Assembly (NCBI GenBank): GCA_965220535.1
Contig: OZ244833.1
Span: 1,302,001 to 1,366,000 of the forward strand
Length of the DNA stretch: 64,000 nucleotides
From: HK1 sp965220535
GTDB lineage: Bacteria > Pseudomonadota > Gammaproteobacteria > HK1
Direction of reading: 5' to 3'
The notes under the pieces are model-generated. The model had not been told where the DNA came from and did no database searches. It was given only the letters and a program-made list of their open reading frames with translations. The position numbers were made by a program, and so were the translations under genes. How positions within the stretch are numbered: the stretch's first letter is position 1; each line of letters starts with the position of its first letter. This document shows, piece after piece, positions 38,135 through 47,017 of this stretch.

Positions 38135-38827
38135 AACGAAGGGAATTCGAAAACGATCGCCCGGCTGCGGCAAGCCCCGCTCGGCGAGCGGCGACCTCGT
38201 CGTCCGAGGGGAATCCGAAAAAAACTCCCTTCGTCTTTTTTGCTCGCCTCGCCTTTCGCGGTCTTCGACGAGACGATCGCGGGCGCTAAGGACTCGACCC
38301 CCGCTTCGAGCGTCGACGACGCTTTCTCGTCGCCGAATCGATAGGCGTCACCACGGGGGCTTGTACCTTTAAATTAGGTGGATCATCGAAAAAGGCGGCG
38401 AGCCGGGCCTTGGGCGTCCTCTCGCCGCTTCTCGAGGCGGCGAGGCGATACCCTTCGAATACCCGAAGAGCGCATTTTTTCGATCGCGAGATTCGAATAT
38501 CCTTCGAAAAAAGCGATCCGGCCCGAAAACACGGCGATGATGCGGACGAAAAAGCTCGTCTTCCATCGCAAATCCTCCGCACCGGCAAGGGCGCGGGAAA
38601 CGAAGGGATCTCGAAGAGGAATCGCAAGACCGGCCGCCCTTTTTCGCAAAACGCTCTTCGCTCTTCGCCGGCTTCGATCCCTCGCGATTTCGAAATGAAA
38701 AAAGGCCGGTGCCTTGGGGCCAAGTCAAGAAGGGTCGGAAACGAAGATCGGGATCGGAAGGGGCTTTTCCTCCCCTCCTTCGCGACTCTTCGAAGAACGC
38801 CCCTTCGACCGGAAAATCTCGTCTTCG
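38135..38827. other. Spacer without supported gene
   Basis: This is about 0.7 kb between two plus-strand genes. It contains frames on both strands with no domain, and near-repeats around TTCGAATA(C/T)CC (38454 and 38492). It presumably carries the promoter of the DadA-like gene. Confidence 0.5.
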
Positions 38828-40111
38828 ATGGAATCGGCCATGAGCGGATCTCGCTTGGAAAAAGTCGTGGTGATCGGCGCCGGAATCGTCGGCGTCTGCT
38901 GTGCCCTCGAACTGCAAAAACGCGGGGTGCGAACGGTGCTGATCGACCGCTTGGAGCCCGGGAGCCGAGGAGCCGCTTCTTTCGGCAACGCGGGGATGCT
39001 CTCTTCGGCTTCGATGATCCCGCTCCCGGCGCCCGGGATGTTGAAAAAAGTGCCGGGTTGGCTGCTCGACCGGGACGGGCCGCTCGCTATCCCTCCGTCG
39101 TATCTGCCGACCCTCTTGCCTTGGCTGATCCGCTTCGTCCGCGCCGGCAACGAATATCGTCGGCGCACGGGCGCCGCCGCGTTGACCGCCCTCCACGCCT
39201 GCACCCTCGAGCGACACGCGCAGCTGGCGCACGAAGCCGGAGTGCCGGAACTGGTCGTCCCGGTCGAGCACTTGCAAGTCCACACTTCGAAAAAAAGCCT
39301 CGATGCCGATGCGAAAGAATGGGCGCTACGCCGGATGCATGGCATCGATTTCGAGCGCATCGATCGAAAAACCCTGCGCGAACTGGAACCCGATCTCTCC
39401 TCGCGCTATACGCAGGCGATGCTGATTCGAGGCCAAGGACGAACCACCGACCCCGGTCGCCTCGTGCAAGCCCTCGCCCGTCGATTCGTCGACATCGGCG
39501 GTCGATTCGTCCACGCCGAGGTAAAGGCCATCGAGTCAGATTCGAGGCGCGTGCGAGCCGTCTTGGTCGGGGGCGAGGATCGACTCGTTGCCGGGGATGG
39601 ATTCATACTCTCGGCGGGGGTCTTTTCCAAGAAGATCGGTCTCGGGATCGGCCTGTCGCTCCCTTTGGAAAGCGAAAACGGCTACCACGTCGTTTGCCCC
39701 GAACCCGGGGTTCGCGTCTCGCATACGGTAGCGGACGGGGAGTACAAATTCGTCGCCAATCCGATGGATTCGGGCTTGCGCTTTGCCGGCATGGCCGAGT
39801 TCTCGGGGGCGGATTCGCCGGACAATCCGCGCCGGGTCGCGGTCATCGCTCGCTTGGCAAAGCGGATGTACCCCGATCTCTCGCTCGCAGGCTCGCATCA
39901 CTGGCGGGGGCGACGGCCGAGCACGCCGGACGGGTTGCCGGTCATCGGCCCTTCGCCGGGCCACGAGAATCTCTGGCTCGCCTTCGGGCACGGTCATACC
40001 GGGTTGATCGCCGCCCCGATGACCGGAGCGATCATCGCCGGGATGATCACCGGCTCCGCGCTCAATATCGACGTCTCGCCCTTTCGCGCCGAGCGTTTCG
40101 AAAAGCGATGA
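38828..40111 (+). CDS. FAD-dependent D-amino-acid dehydrogenase-like enzyme (DadA family)
   Basis: This 427-residue DAO-fold flavoprotein has the dinucleotide motif VVVIGAGIVGVCCALEL near residue 14. It also has the DadA blocks ASFGNAGMLS, PPSYLPTLLPWLIRF, GQGRTTDPGRLVQAL and a C-terminal WRGRRPSTPDGLPVIGPS followed by GHGHTGL. DadA-type enzymes oxidise D-amino acids to 2-oxoacids and pass electrons to the respiratory chain. Two close ATGs (38828 and 38840) are possible. It is a single gene; the substrate is unassigned. Confidence 0.87.
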   Translation: MESAMSGSRLEKVVVIGAGIVGVCCALELQKRGVRTVLIDRLEPGSRGAASFGNAGMLSSASMIPLPAPGMLKKVPGWLLDRDGPLAIPPSYLPTLLPWLIRFVRAGNEYRRRTGAAALTALHACTLERHAQLAHEAGVPELVVPVEHLQVHTSKKSLDADAKEWALRRMHGIDFERIDRKTLRELEPDLSSRYTQAMLIRGQGRTTDPGRLVQALARRFVDIGGRFVHAEVKAIESDSRRVRAVLVGGEDRLVAGDGFILSAGVFSKKIGLGIGLSLPLESENGYHVVCPEPGVRVSHTVADGEYKFVANPMDSGLRFAGMAEFSGADSPDNPRRVAVIARLAKRMYPDLSLAGSHHWRGRRPSTPDGLPVIGPSPGHENLWLAFGHGHTGLIAAPMTGAIIAGMITGSALNIDVSPFRAERFEKR

Positions 40112-40560
40112 TCTCCTTTTAAAAAGCCCGGCTCTTTCGCTTTCGACGCTCTGCCGATCGAGGCCTTCGATTCCGTTCTTCGGGCATCGCCGCTTTCAGT
40201 CTCCGAGAGGCCGGGGATCCTTGGGGATCCTCGGGCATCCTCGGTCCTCCTCGCCTTTGCCTGCCGACGGCGCGTCGATGGCTACCCCGCGGCATCGGCC
40301 GATCGTGCGCTCGGCGGGGTTTTTGACCGATCGCGTCGCGAGCCGCTTCGGCGAGGGCTGTCCATGGCGCCGGATCGAGGGCTTGGGCCCGGCGCTCGAT
40401 ATCCGATCCGAGGCGTCGCCGAGAACGCGAAACTCGAGGGCTTCGTCTCGGCGCTTCGTCTTCGACAAGGCTCCTTCGGCAACAGAAACGAATATTCGAT
40501 CGAAGCCGTCGAGAAGCGTGATCGAAAGCGGATAAAACGACGCTTGCCCTGTGGCCGATC
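40112..40560. other. Spacer between convergent genes
   Basis: This is about 450 bp. It includes a run of 10-11 bp near-repeats (GGGGATCCTTGGGGATCCTC, then variants, about 40211-40250). No gene or clear terminator is recognised. Confidence 0.5.
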
Positions 40561-40845
40561 TCATGGCCCCCGTTGACGGCGCACCCGCATCCCCTCGCGC
40601 ACTTGGACCATGCAGGCCCGCCGATTCGGCTCGCCGTCGATTTCGAGCAGGCATTCGTGGCATTCGCCGATCAAACACCAAGGACCGCGCGCCGCGCCCC
40701 CGACCGGCGCGGTGCGAAAAACCGCCGTTTTTCCCGCAAGCAGGGCCGCGGCCACGCTCTCTCCGGCGCAAGCGTTCAAGGCCTCGCCCTCGAAATCGAT
40801 GGTCAGCGAGGCCCCCTGGGGGAAATCAGGCAATCTTCGAAACAT
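40561..40845 (-). CDS. Small [2Fe-2S] protein (HcnA / LhpF-type oxidase subunit)
   Basis: This 94-residue protein carries the plant-type ferredoxin cysteine pattern in compressed form: CAGESVAAALLAG, then CLIGECHECLLEIDG and a final Cys in RRACMVQV. It closely resembles the small subunit of HCN synthase and of D-hydroxyproline or opine oxidases, which relays electrons from flavin subunits. Its ATG at 40843-40845 overlaps the end of the upstream FAD gene by 20 nt, so the two are coupled. The middle FAD/NAD-type subunit (HcnB-like) is missing nearby. Confidence 0.85.
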   Translation of the reverse strand: MFRRLPDFPQGASLTIDFEGEALNACAGESVAAALLAGKTAVFRTAPVGGAARGPWCLIGECHECLLEIDGEPNRRACMVQVREGMRVRRQRGP

Positions 40846-42070
40846 CGCGGCCCGAGGCCTCGAATCGGTGCGGAGAAAAACAAGCCATTTCGCGGGGGAT
40901 ATTCCCTTGCACGATCCACCGACTCGTTTCGAAAACATGCTTCGCCGCCAGGGTGACTCCGCTATGGCAGGCGAAAGCGAAAGCGCCGGGGTATCGCTCG
41001 GATGCGGCGTAGATCGGAAATCCGTCCGGAGTCATGACCCGCAACGCCCCCCAACTGCGCACGATGCGCAACTTGGCAAGAGCGGGAAAGATGCGTACCG
41101 AACGGCGAGCGATCTCGCGCCCGGTACGCACCGGAGCCGATATATCGAAGCCGCGATCCTCTTTCGATCCCCCCAAGAGCACGGAACCCTCGTCGCTTTG
41201 GCGCACCGACAACGTGGGGTATGCGAGCATCGGCGCCGTGCGTTCGGTTACGAGGATCTGCCCGTGCTCGGGGAAGACCGGCACTTCGATCCCGACCATC
41301 GATCCCAATGCCTGCGAAGCATGCCCGGCGGCGATCACGACCCTTTCCGTTTGCAGCCTCTCTCGGGACTCGCCTCGCTCGAGGGTCGATGTCTTGCCGC
41401 CGCCGGCGATGCCTTCGTTCGATCCCTCCTTCGATCCCGCGTTCGACCCTTCGAAAGGGCTCGCCAAGCGGATCTCGAAGCCGCCGCCAGGGAGGGGGAC
41501 GATGGCCTGCACCTTGGCGAAGGAGCGCACCTGCGCCCGGTATCGATCGAGCGATGCGTGCAAGGCGCGCAACGAACGCAAGGGATCGACGTGACCGTCA
41601 TAAGGAGTCCATGCACCGCCGACCACCTCGGGGCCGCAAGCGGGGAGGAGGGTACGAATGCGCGCTCCGTCGAGGATCTCGAAATCGTAATCGGCGGCGC
41701 CGGATTCGCGCCGCACCCGCTCGTGCATCGCCTCCAAGGCCTCGATCTCGTCCTCCGACAGCGCCGGGGCGATCCCGCCCGGGCGTTTATAACCCGGACA
41801 GAGCCCGCAATCCGCAGCCAAGGCGGCATCGAGATCGAACCACCGCGCGGATGATTCCCGCGACCAACGCGCGTACTCGGGACACCCGAGCCCTTTGCCT
41901 TGCACCCAGATCAAGCCGAAATTGCCGTGGCTGGGGCGATGGACGCCATCGCCCTCGTCCAATACCGCCAAGCGCAGGCCGGCTCGCGCAAGGCCGTAGC
42001 CGATCGCTGCCCCGACCAATCCGGCCCCGATCACCACGGCATCGTATTCCTTGTATTCCTTCCCCGGCAT
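40826..42070 (-). CDS. FAD-dependent oxidoreductase, HcnC/DAO family
   Basis: This 414-residue DAO-fold enzyme has an N-terminal FAD motif (VVIGAGLVGAAIGYGLARAG). Further blocks are SHGNFGLIWVQGKG, VVIAAGHASQALGSMVG, and a C-terminal RVMTPDGFPIY followed by ACHSGVTLAAKHV. It resembles the catalytic subunit of HCN synthase and related multi-subunit amino acid oxidases. An insertion near residue 240 (repeated Gly/Ser/Asn/Glu) arises from a short DNA duplication. AGGAGG 4-5 nt before the ATG fixes the start at 42068-42070. It is coupled to the [2Fe-2S] gene. The substrate is probably an N-substituted or D-amino acid, unproven. Confidence 0.85.
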   Translation of the reverse strand: MPGKEYKEYDAVVIGAGLVGAAIGYGLARAGLRLAVLDEGDGVHRPSHGNFGLIWVQGKGLGCPEYARWSRESSARWFDLDAALAADCGLCPGYKRPGGIAPALSEDEIEALEAMHERVRRESGAADYDFEILDGARIRTLLPACGPEVVGGAWTPYDGHVDPLRSLRALHASLDRYRAQVRSFAKVQAIVPLPGGGFEIRLASPFEGSNAGSKEGSNEGIAGGGKTSTLERGESRERLQTERVVIAAGHASQALGSMVGIEVPVFPEHGQILVTERTAPMLAYPTLSVRQSDEGSVLLGGSKEDRGFDISAPVRTGREIARRSVRIFPALAKLRIVRSWGALRVMTPDGFPIYAASERYPGAFAFACHSGVTLAAKHVFETSRWIVQGNIPREMACFSPHRFEASGRDVSKIA

Positions 42071-42081
42071 CGACCCTCCTT

Positions 42082-42116
42082 GCAAAATCCGTCTTCGAGG
42101 CAAAATCCGTCTTCGA
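42082..42116. repeat. 17-bp direct duplication before the HcnC-like gene
   Basis: GCAAAATCCGTCTTCGA occurs twice with an 18-bp period, immediately upstream of the ribosome site of the HcnC-like gene. It could be a paired operator or a neutral duplication. Confidence 0.85.
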
Positions 42117-42253
42117 CGGCGGCATCGAAAAGCGTTCTCGATCGAAAAGCGCCTCTTTCGCAAAGCCGATGAATCCCGGCTCGATCTCTGGCATCATTCG
42201 CACAGCAATCGGACCGGATCGACAACGGTCGATCGACAGCGGAGACCACGACG

Positions 42254-43129
42254 ATGTTCAAAGGCTCTTTCGTCGCCCTGATCACCCCCTTCGAGAGGGG
42301 CGAGATCGACGAGCGCGCTTTCGGCGATCTGATCGAATGGCAGATCGCCGAAGGGACCCACGGCCTCGTCCCTTGCGGCACCACCGGCGAATCCCCCACC
42401 CTGAGCCACCCGGAGCACGAGCGCATCACCCGTCTTTGCGTCGAGGTCGCCGCCGGGAGGGTGCCGGTGATCGCCGGAACCGGCTCCAACTCGACCCTCG
42501 AGGCCATCAGCCTGACTCGCCATGCAAAGAAATGCGGAGCCGACGGGGCGCTGGTGGTCACTCCCTATTACAACAAACCGACCCAAGAAGGGCTTTATCG
42601 TCATTTCAAAGCGATCAACGATGCCGTCGACATCCCCTTGCTGATCTACAACATCCCCGGGCGCTCGGTGGTCGATATGAGCGTCGAGACCATGCGGCGA
42701 TGCGCGCAATTGGCGAATATCGTCGGCGTCAAGGATGCATCGAACAGCGCCACTCGACCCTTGGAAACGCGCATCGCTTGCGGCGAGGACTTCGTGCAGC
42801 TCTCGGGCGAGGATGCCGCGGTGCTCGCATTGCTGGTCGAAGGCGGTCATGGCTGTATCTCGGTCAGCGCCAATATCGCCCCCCGCCTTTGTGCGCAGAT
42901 GCACGAGTCGTGGGCCGCCGGGGATGCGGCGGCGACTCTTGCGGTGCAGCAGCGCCTGATGCCTCTGCACGAGGCGCTTTTCACGGAAACGAGCCCCGGA
43001 CCGGTCAAATACGCCGCCGGCCTGCTCGATAAATGCGCGCCCGATATCCGCTTGCCTTTGGTCGAACCGTCGCCCTCGACCAAAGAGCGTATCGAAAGCG
43101 CGATGCGCAAAGTCGGCTTGCTGAATTGA
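42254..43129 (+). CDS. dapA: 4-hydroxy-tetrahydrodipicolinate synthase
   Basis: This 291-residue class I aldolase-fold enzyme condenses pyruvate with aspartate semialdehyde on the lysine/diaminopimelate path. Visible are CGTTGESPTLSHPEH (the Thr pair of the proton relay), VVTPYYNKPTQEGLYRHF, YNIPGRS (Tyr132) and the Schiff-base lysine in GVKDASN (Lys160). Length and motifs are those of alphaproteobacterial DapA itself rather than the hydroxyproline-path paralogue, even though an oxidase pair lies next door. GGAG precedes the ATG by 11 nt. A hairpin terminator follows. Confidence 0.94.
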   Translation: MFKGSFVALITPFERGEIDERAFGDLIEWQIAEGTHGLVPCGTTGESPTLSHPEHERITRLCVEVAAGRVPVIAGTGSNSTLEAISLTRHAKKCGADGALVVTPYYNKPTQEGLYRHFKAINDAVDIPLLIYNIPGRSVVDMSVETMRRCAQLANIVGVKDASNSATRPLETRIACGEDFVQLSGEDAAVLALLVEGGHGCISVSANIAPRLCAQMHESWAAGDAAATLAVQQRLMPLHEALFTETSPGPVKYAAGLLDKCAPDIRLPLVEPSPSTKERIESAMRKVGLLN

Positions 43130-43134
43130 CGGCA

Positions 43135-43175
43135 ACGAAGCGATCGCTCCGCAATATCCGATCGCTTCGTCCTTT
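43135..43175 (+). terminator. Terminator after dapA
   Basis: A 12-bp perfect stem (ACGAAGCGATCG / CGATCGCTTCGT) with a 12-nt loop is followed by CCTTTT, 6 bp past the dapA stop. It also separates dapA from the convergent Tct operon. Confidence 0.85.
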
Positions 43176-43282
43176 TCGATCCCTCTTCCCCTCTTCGCGC
43201 CTGCTCGCTTTGCGGCTTCGACGGCTTGCGGCTTCGACGACCGAAGCGATAGCCGACAAGCCCGGAAGGACGCTCCGAAACC

Positions 43283-43651
43283 CTAATCTCCGCTTCGCGC
43301 CTGGCTTTCGGGCACCTGGCTTTCGGGCGCATCGCTCTCGTGCACTTGGCTTTCGTCGAGTTCCAGTTCCGCCAAGAGCGACGCGCAGGCCGCGCCGTGC
43401 ATATCCCGATCGTCGATCGCCCCTTGTACCGCGTGACGCGCAAAAGCGAGTTTGATCACGCGCAATCCCTCGATCTCGAAGCGTCGGATCTCCTCGGGCG
43501 AGCGGCGCAGAAGGCGAGCCATGGCTTCGGTGCGCAAATGCCGGCGAAGCGATGCGTAGGTCTTGGCATCCTCGGCGAAAATATCCACGGTGATCCAAAA
43601 AGGTCCGGCGTTCTTCGAACGAACCCGCGCCCTGTCACCGAGCCTCGACAT
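43283..43651 (-). CDS. DUF4387-family protein, partner of AtuA-like protein
   Basis: This 122-residue protein has the DUF4387 start: RSKNAGPFWITVDIFAEDA. It also has the core LRVIKLAFARHAVQGAIDDRDMHGA. These proteins are nearly always encoded beside AtuA-like (DUF1446) proteins and are thought to form one enzyme with them. Its ATG overlaps the end of the AtuA-like gene by 17 nt. The C-terminus carries a small duplicated ESQV/PESQ segment that arises from a DNA repeat and is unlikely to be functional. Confidence 0.88.
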   Translation of the reverse strand: MSRLGDRARVRSKNAGPFWITVDIFAEDAKTYASLRRHLRTEAMARLLRRSPEEIRRFEIEGLRVIKLAFARHAVQGAIDDRDMHGAACASLLAELELDESQVHESDAPESQVPESQARSGD

Positions 43652-45047
43652 CGTCCACCTCCAAGCGAAAGGCTTCCATGGGATCGTCGAGCGCCAGCGC
43701 GTGGTTGAATACGAATTCGAATGCCGCCCCGCGCTCGATCTCCGCCGGGGAAAAGGGGAAAGAGAAGGTCGGCATCTCCTCGTGCGCGCTCAACGGATGG
43801 TGCAAAAGCAAGGGATTGAGCATGCGGGCGATATCGGTGGCGAGGGCCTGAGTGGCGGCGGTGACGATCGCCATCACGCCTATCTCGCGCGCCGGATTCT
43901 TTTCGCCGGTCGCATCATCGAGCCCGATCTCGAGTTCTCCCAACGCCGCATCCTTGCCGATCCGGCGCAGTTGCACATCGAAATCCTCGGGCCCCGCCTG
44001 CGTACGAGCCGATACCTCGCGCCTGTGTTTTTCGATGATCGCCGCACACCACCGATCGATCCCCTCGACATAGCGGGGATCGCGGACGATGACCAAAGAG
44101 ATCGTTTGAAAGCCGACGATCCGGGCACCTTCCAGCTTGACGGTATAAGGCGAACTCGGCCTCCAGATCGCCCCCTCGACCCGCACCGCACCCTCGTCGA
44201 TCGCCCGGTAGTCGGCGGCGCTGACATCCAAGACCCCGCCGGGTTCGACCAATCGCCAAGGATCGGCGTTCTCGTAGAGGGTATGCGCCCAAACCGTGCG
44301 CGGGGTGCAGCGGGCCTCGGCGGCCATCGGACGCACGGTAAAGCCGTGCGCGTCGGTTTCGACCATGATCACCCCGCTTTGGGGATGGGTCGAACACAAA
44401 GCCCCGCACTCCGCGATCTTGGCGGCGTGCCAACAAGCCCCCGGATCATCCAAGCGCATCAGCGGCCAAGCGGCGATGATCGCGGTGTCGGTGGTCCGGC
44501 CCGCGATCACGATATCGGCGCCGGCGGCCAGCGCCGCTCCCACCTGCTCGACCCCCGCAAGAGCGACGATATTCTCGCAAGACTCGACAATCCCCTCGTC
44601 GATCGCCGGGGCCGGTTCCAAAGGAAGAAGACGGCCGGCGGCGAGGGCTTCGACCACCCTTTCCGCGCTTTGGCTGCAATACAACCTCGCGATACGGGCT
44701 CCTTGCCCTCTTTCTTTCAAGATCTCGCAAGTGATATCGAAAAGCCGGTCGACCATGCCGTCGGTGCCGCAAGTCCCGGCGCTCCCGATCACCAAGGGGC
44801 ATTGCGCCCGCTCTCTCGCGGCCAACAACTCCGCCCATTCGGCGGCGGTGGAGGCGCGAGAATATTTCGAGCGGCCGCCGCCGAGATAGGCCGGACCGCT
44901 ATCGGTCGAACCGCCGTCGATGGCGATGATATCCGGAGCCTCGGCCACCCCCCGCGCCAAGGCCGCGCGGTCATAACCCAAGCCGAGGGCGCCGCTGGGA
45001 ACCAAAATCCTGGTCGGCGGCGACCGGCGCTCGCTCGTGCCGCTCAC
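43635..45047 (-). CDS. AtuA-like acyclic terpene utilisation family protein (DUF1446)
   Basis: This 470-residue protein has the family features DIIAIDGGSTDSGPAYLGGG, VIGSAGTCGTDGMVDRLF, ADIVIAGRTTDTAIIAAWP and GAIWRPSSPYTVKLEGA. AtuA-type proteins are linked to degradation of branched terpenoids, citrate-like acids and related compounds; no precise reaction is established for this branch. The start is GTG overlapping the tctA stop (GTGA), so it is coupled to the transporter. Context suggests it processes the carboxylate imported by TctABC, together with the DUF4387 protein. Confidence 0.9.
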   Translation of the reverse strand: MSGTSERRSPPTRILVPSGALGLGYDRAALARGVAEAPDIIAIDGGSTDSGPAYLGGGRSKYSRASTAAEWAELLAARERAQCPLVIGSAGTCGTDGMVDRLFDITCEILKERGQGARIARLYCSQSAERVVEALAAGRLLPLEPAPAIDEGIVESCENIVALAGVEQVGAALAAGADIVIAGRTTDTAIIAAWPLMRLDDPGACWHAAKIAECGALCSTHPQSGVIMVETDAHGFTVRPMAAEARCTPRTVWAHTLYENADPWRLVEPGGVLDVSAADYRAIDEGAVRVEGAIWRPSSPYTVKLEGARIVGFQTISLVIVRDPRYVEGIDRWCAAIIEKHRREVSARTQAGPEDFDVQLRRIGKDAALGELEIGLDDATGEKNPAREIGVMAIVTAATQALATDIARMLNPLLLHHPLSAHEEMPTFSFPFSPAEIERGAAFEFVFNHALALDDPMEAFRLEVDDVEAR

Positions 45048-46546
45048 GAGGCCCTCTTAGGATCGCGAATCAGGCGCCGCAAAAAGAAGGGGGCGGTGAA
45101 TCCCGCCACCGCGAAGAGCCACAAGCCGACGGCGATCGGGGTCGAAAACAGGAAGGTCCAGTCGCCGTCGGAAAGGATCATCGCGCGCCGCAGGTTGTCC
45201 TCCATCTGGTTCCCCAAAAGAATGCCGAGGATGACGGGAACGGTGGGGATCGAAAGTTTCCGAAAAACATAGCCCATGACCCCGAAAGCGATCATCAACA
45301 CGAGGTCGAAATAGCTGCCGGAAAGGGAGTAGATACCGACGAAGGAGATCATCGTTACCCCCGGCAAGAGCACTGCCGGGGGGACGGAAAGGACGCGCAC
45401 GAAGATGCGTACCATCGGAACGTTCATCGCCAAGAGGACGAAATTGGCGATCATCAGCGAGGCGATCAGCCCCCAGACGACTTCCGGACGGTCGGTGAAA
45501 AGAGTGGGCCCGGGGGTGATATTGAGGGTCATCAACAGCGCCAACAAGACCGCGGTGGTACCGGATCCGGGCACCCCCAAGGTCAGCATGGGAACCAACG
45601 CTCCCCCGGCGGCGGAGTTGTTGCCCGCCTCCGGGGCCGCCACCCCCTTGGCGACGCCGCTGCCGAAGCCGCCTTTTTTTCCCGCGATGGATTTTTCCAT
45701 CATATAGGTCAAGAAAGAGCCGAGCGAAGCCCCGGCGCCGGGCAGAACCCCGGCGACGAAGCCCACGACCGAGGAGCGCAGCAGCGTCCACCTCGTGGCG
45801 ACGATATCGCGCCAAGGGATCGCGATCTTCCCCAACTTGATGCCGATGGCGGTGTTGCGACCGCCGCTTTCGATGAAGAGAAAAACCTCGGAGAGCGCGA
45901 ACAAACCGACGATCGCGACCAAAAAATCGATGCCGTCGTAAAGGTGGAGATTGCCGCCGGTGAAGCGCGGCAAGCCGGTGGCGTTATCGAGTCCGATCAT
46001 CGCGATGCCAAGGCCGGTCATCGAAGCGAAGGCCGCTTTGGCTTGGTTTTTCGAAGCCAGCCCCCCCAAGGTGGCGAAGGCGAGCAGGTACAAAGCGAAA
46101 TATTCCGCGGGGCCGAAAAGATAGGCGATCCGAGCGAGCATCGGGGCGATCAGCGCCAAGGCGCAGGTGGCGAAAAAAGTGCCGGCGAAACTGGCGAAAC
46201 CGGAAATCACCAAGGCATCGCCCGCCCGTCCGCCCTTCGCCATCGGATAGCCGTCCAGGGTCGTCATCATCGCCGGCTCGTCGCCGGGGATATTGAGCAG
46301 GATCGAACTGATGCGGCCGCCGTACATCGCACCGTAATAGACCGAGGCCAACAACACCAAGGCCGCGGTGGCGTCCAATCCCAGCGAAAAGGTGATGGGG
46401 ATCAAAATCGCCACGCCGTTGGCGGGTCCCAAACCGGGCAGGGCTCCGATCATCGTGCCCAAAAAACAGCCGATCACCGCCAGCATGAGCGTGTAGGGGC
46501 TCAAGGCGACGGCAAAACCCAAAGCGAGGTTGTCGATGATTTCCAT
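45044..46546 (-). CDS. tctA: Tripartite tricarboxylate transporter large permease (TctA)
   Basis: This 500-residue membrane protein has about 12 helices and the family blocks LGTMIGALPGLGPANGVAIL and YYGAMYGGRISSILLNIPGD. It also has VAAPEAGNNSAAGGALVPML and TLGVPGSGTTAVLLALL. It is the channel of a solute-binding-protein-dependent secondary carboxylate transporter. It starts 15 bp after tctB and its stop overlaps the AtuA-like start, within the five-gene tctC-B-A-atuA-DUF4387 run. Confidence 0.95.
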   Translation of the reverse strand: MEIIDNLALGFAVALSPYTLMLAVIGCFLGTMIGALPGLGPANGVAILIPITFSLGLDATAALVLLASVYYGAMYGGRISSILLNIPGDEPAMMTTLDGYPMAKGGRAGDALVISGFASFAGTFFATCALALIAPMLARIAYLFGPAEYFALYLLAFATLGGLASKNQAKAAFASMTGLGIAMIGLDNATGLPRFTGGNLHLYDGIDFLVAIVGLFALSEVFLFIESGGRNTAIGIKLGKIAIPWRDIVATRWTLLRSSVVGFVAGVLPGAGASLGSFLTYMMEKSIAGKKGGFGSGVAKGVAAPEAGNNSAAGGALVPMLTLGVPGSGTTAVLLALLMTLNITPGPTLFTDRPEVVWGLIASLMIANFVLLAMNVPMVRIFVRVLSVPPAVLLPGVTMISFVGIYSLSGSYFDLVLMIAFGVMGYVFRKLSIPTVPVILGILLGNQMEDNLRRAMILSDGDWTFLFSTPIAVGLWLFAVAGFTAPFFLRRLIRDPKRAS

Positions 46547-46561
46547 CGGCTTCGGGGCGCC

Positions 46562-47017
46562 TCAACCGACAATCCATCTCGGCCAAGCGAAAAGACTCAG
46601 GCCCAAGATATATTTGAAAATCAAGAAGAGGGTCAGCGAGAGCGACGTTCCGACGACGACGGCAAAACGGGGATCGGGTCGGATTTGTCGGCTCAATATC
46701 CCGGCGGCGATGGCCGTCGGCAACAAAAATCCGCCGGGCTTCAAGGCGAAGGCATAGCCCAAAAGGGTTGCGCAACAAATCGTCAGCGAGAGCAGCGAGG
46801 GGCCCGAGGGCCAGGCGGGATCGTCGTCGGGGCGCACGATCATGACCAGACCGCATAAAGCCGCGACCGCCGCCACCAGCAAGGGAAAGGTTTTCGATCC
46901 GACGGGATCGCTCATGAAGCCGACCTGTATATCGAGAGCGCTCACCGCGTAGGCGAGCGCTCCCGCGCAGACGATCAGGCCGAAGAGGCGATCCCCGAGT
47001 CGAGCGATCGGCTTCAC
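46562..47017 (-). CDS. tctB: Tripartite tricarboxylate transporter small subunit (TctB)
   Basis: This 151-residue protein has four hydrophobic segments, the usual TctB size and pattern (GFMSDPVGSKTFPLLVAAVA). I start it at the GTG (47015-47017), which overlaps the tctC stop as GTGA; a further 20 codons upstream are open but lie inside tctC and do not resemble TctB. Confidence 0.88.
   Translation of the reverse strand: MKPIARLGDRLFGLIVCAGALAYAVSALDIQVGFMSDPVGSKTFPLLVAAVAALCGLVMIVRPDDDPAWPSGPSLLSLTICCATLLGYAFALKPGGFLLPTAIAAGILSRQIRPDPRFAVVVGTSLSLTLFLIFKYILGLSLFAWPRWIVG

Noticed and set aside
40561..42070. HCN synthase (hcnABC) assignment
   Set aside because: Only two of three subunits are present, and these families also include hydroxyproline, opine and D-amino acid oxidases. 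Cyanide production cannot be claimed.
42254..43129. Reading dapA as the hydroxyproline-path deaminase because of the neighbouring oxidase pair
   Set aside because: The motifs and length match bona fide DapA, it is on the opposite strand, and it has its own terminator.
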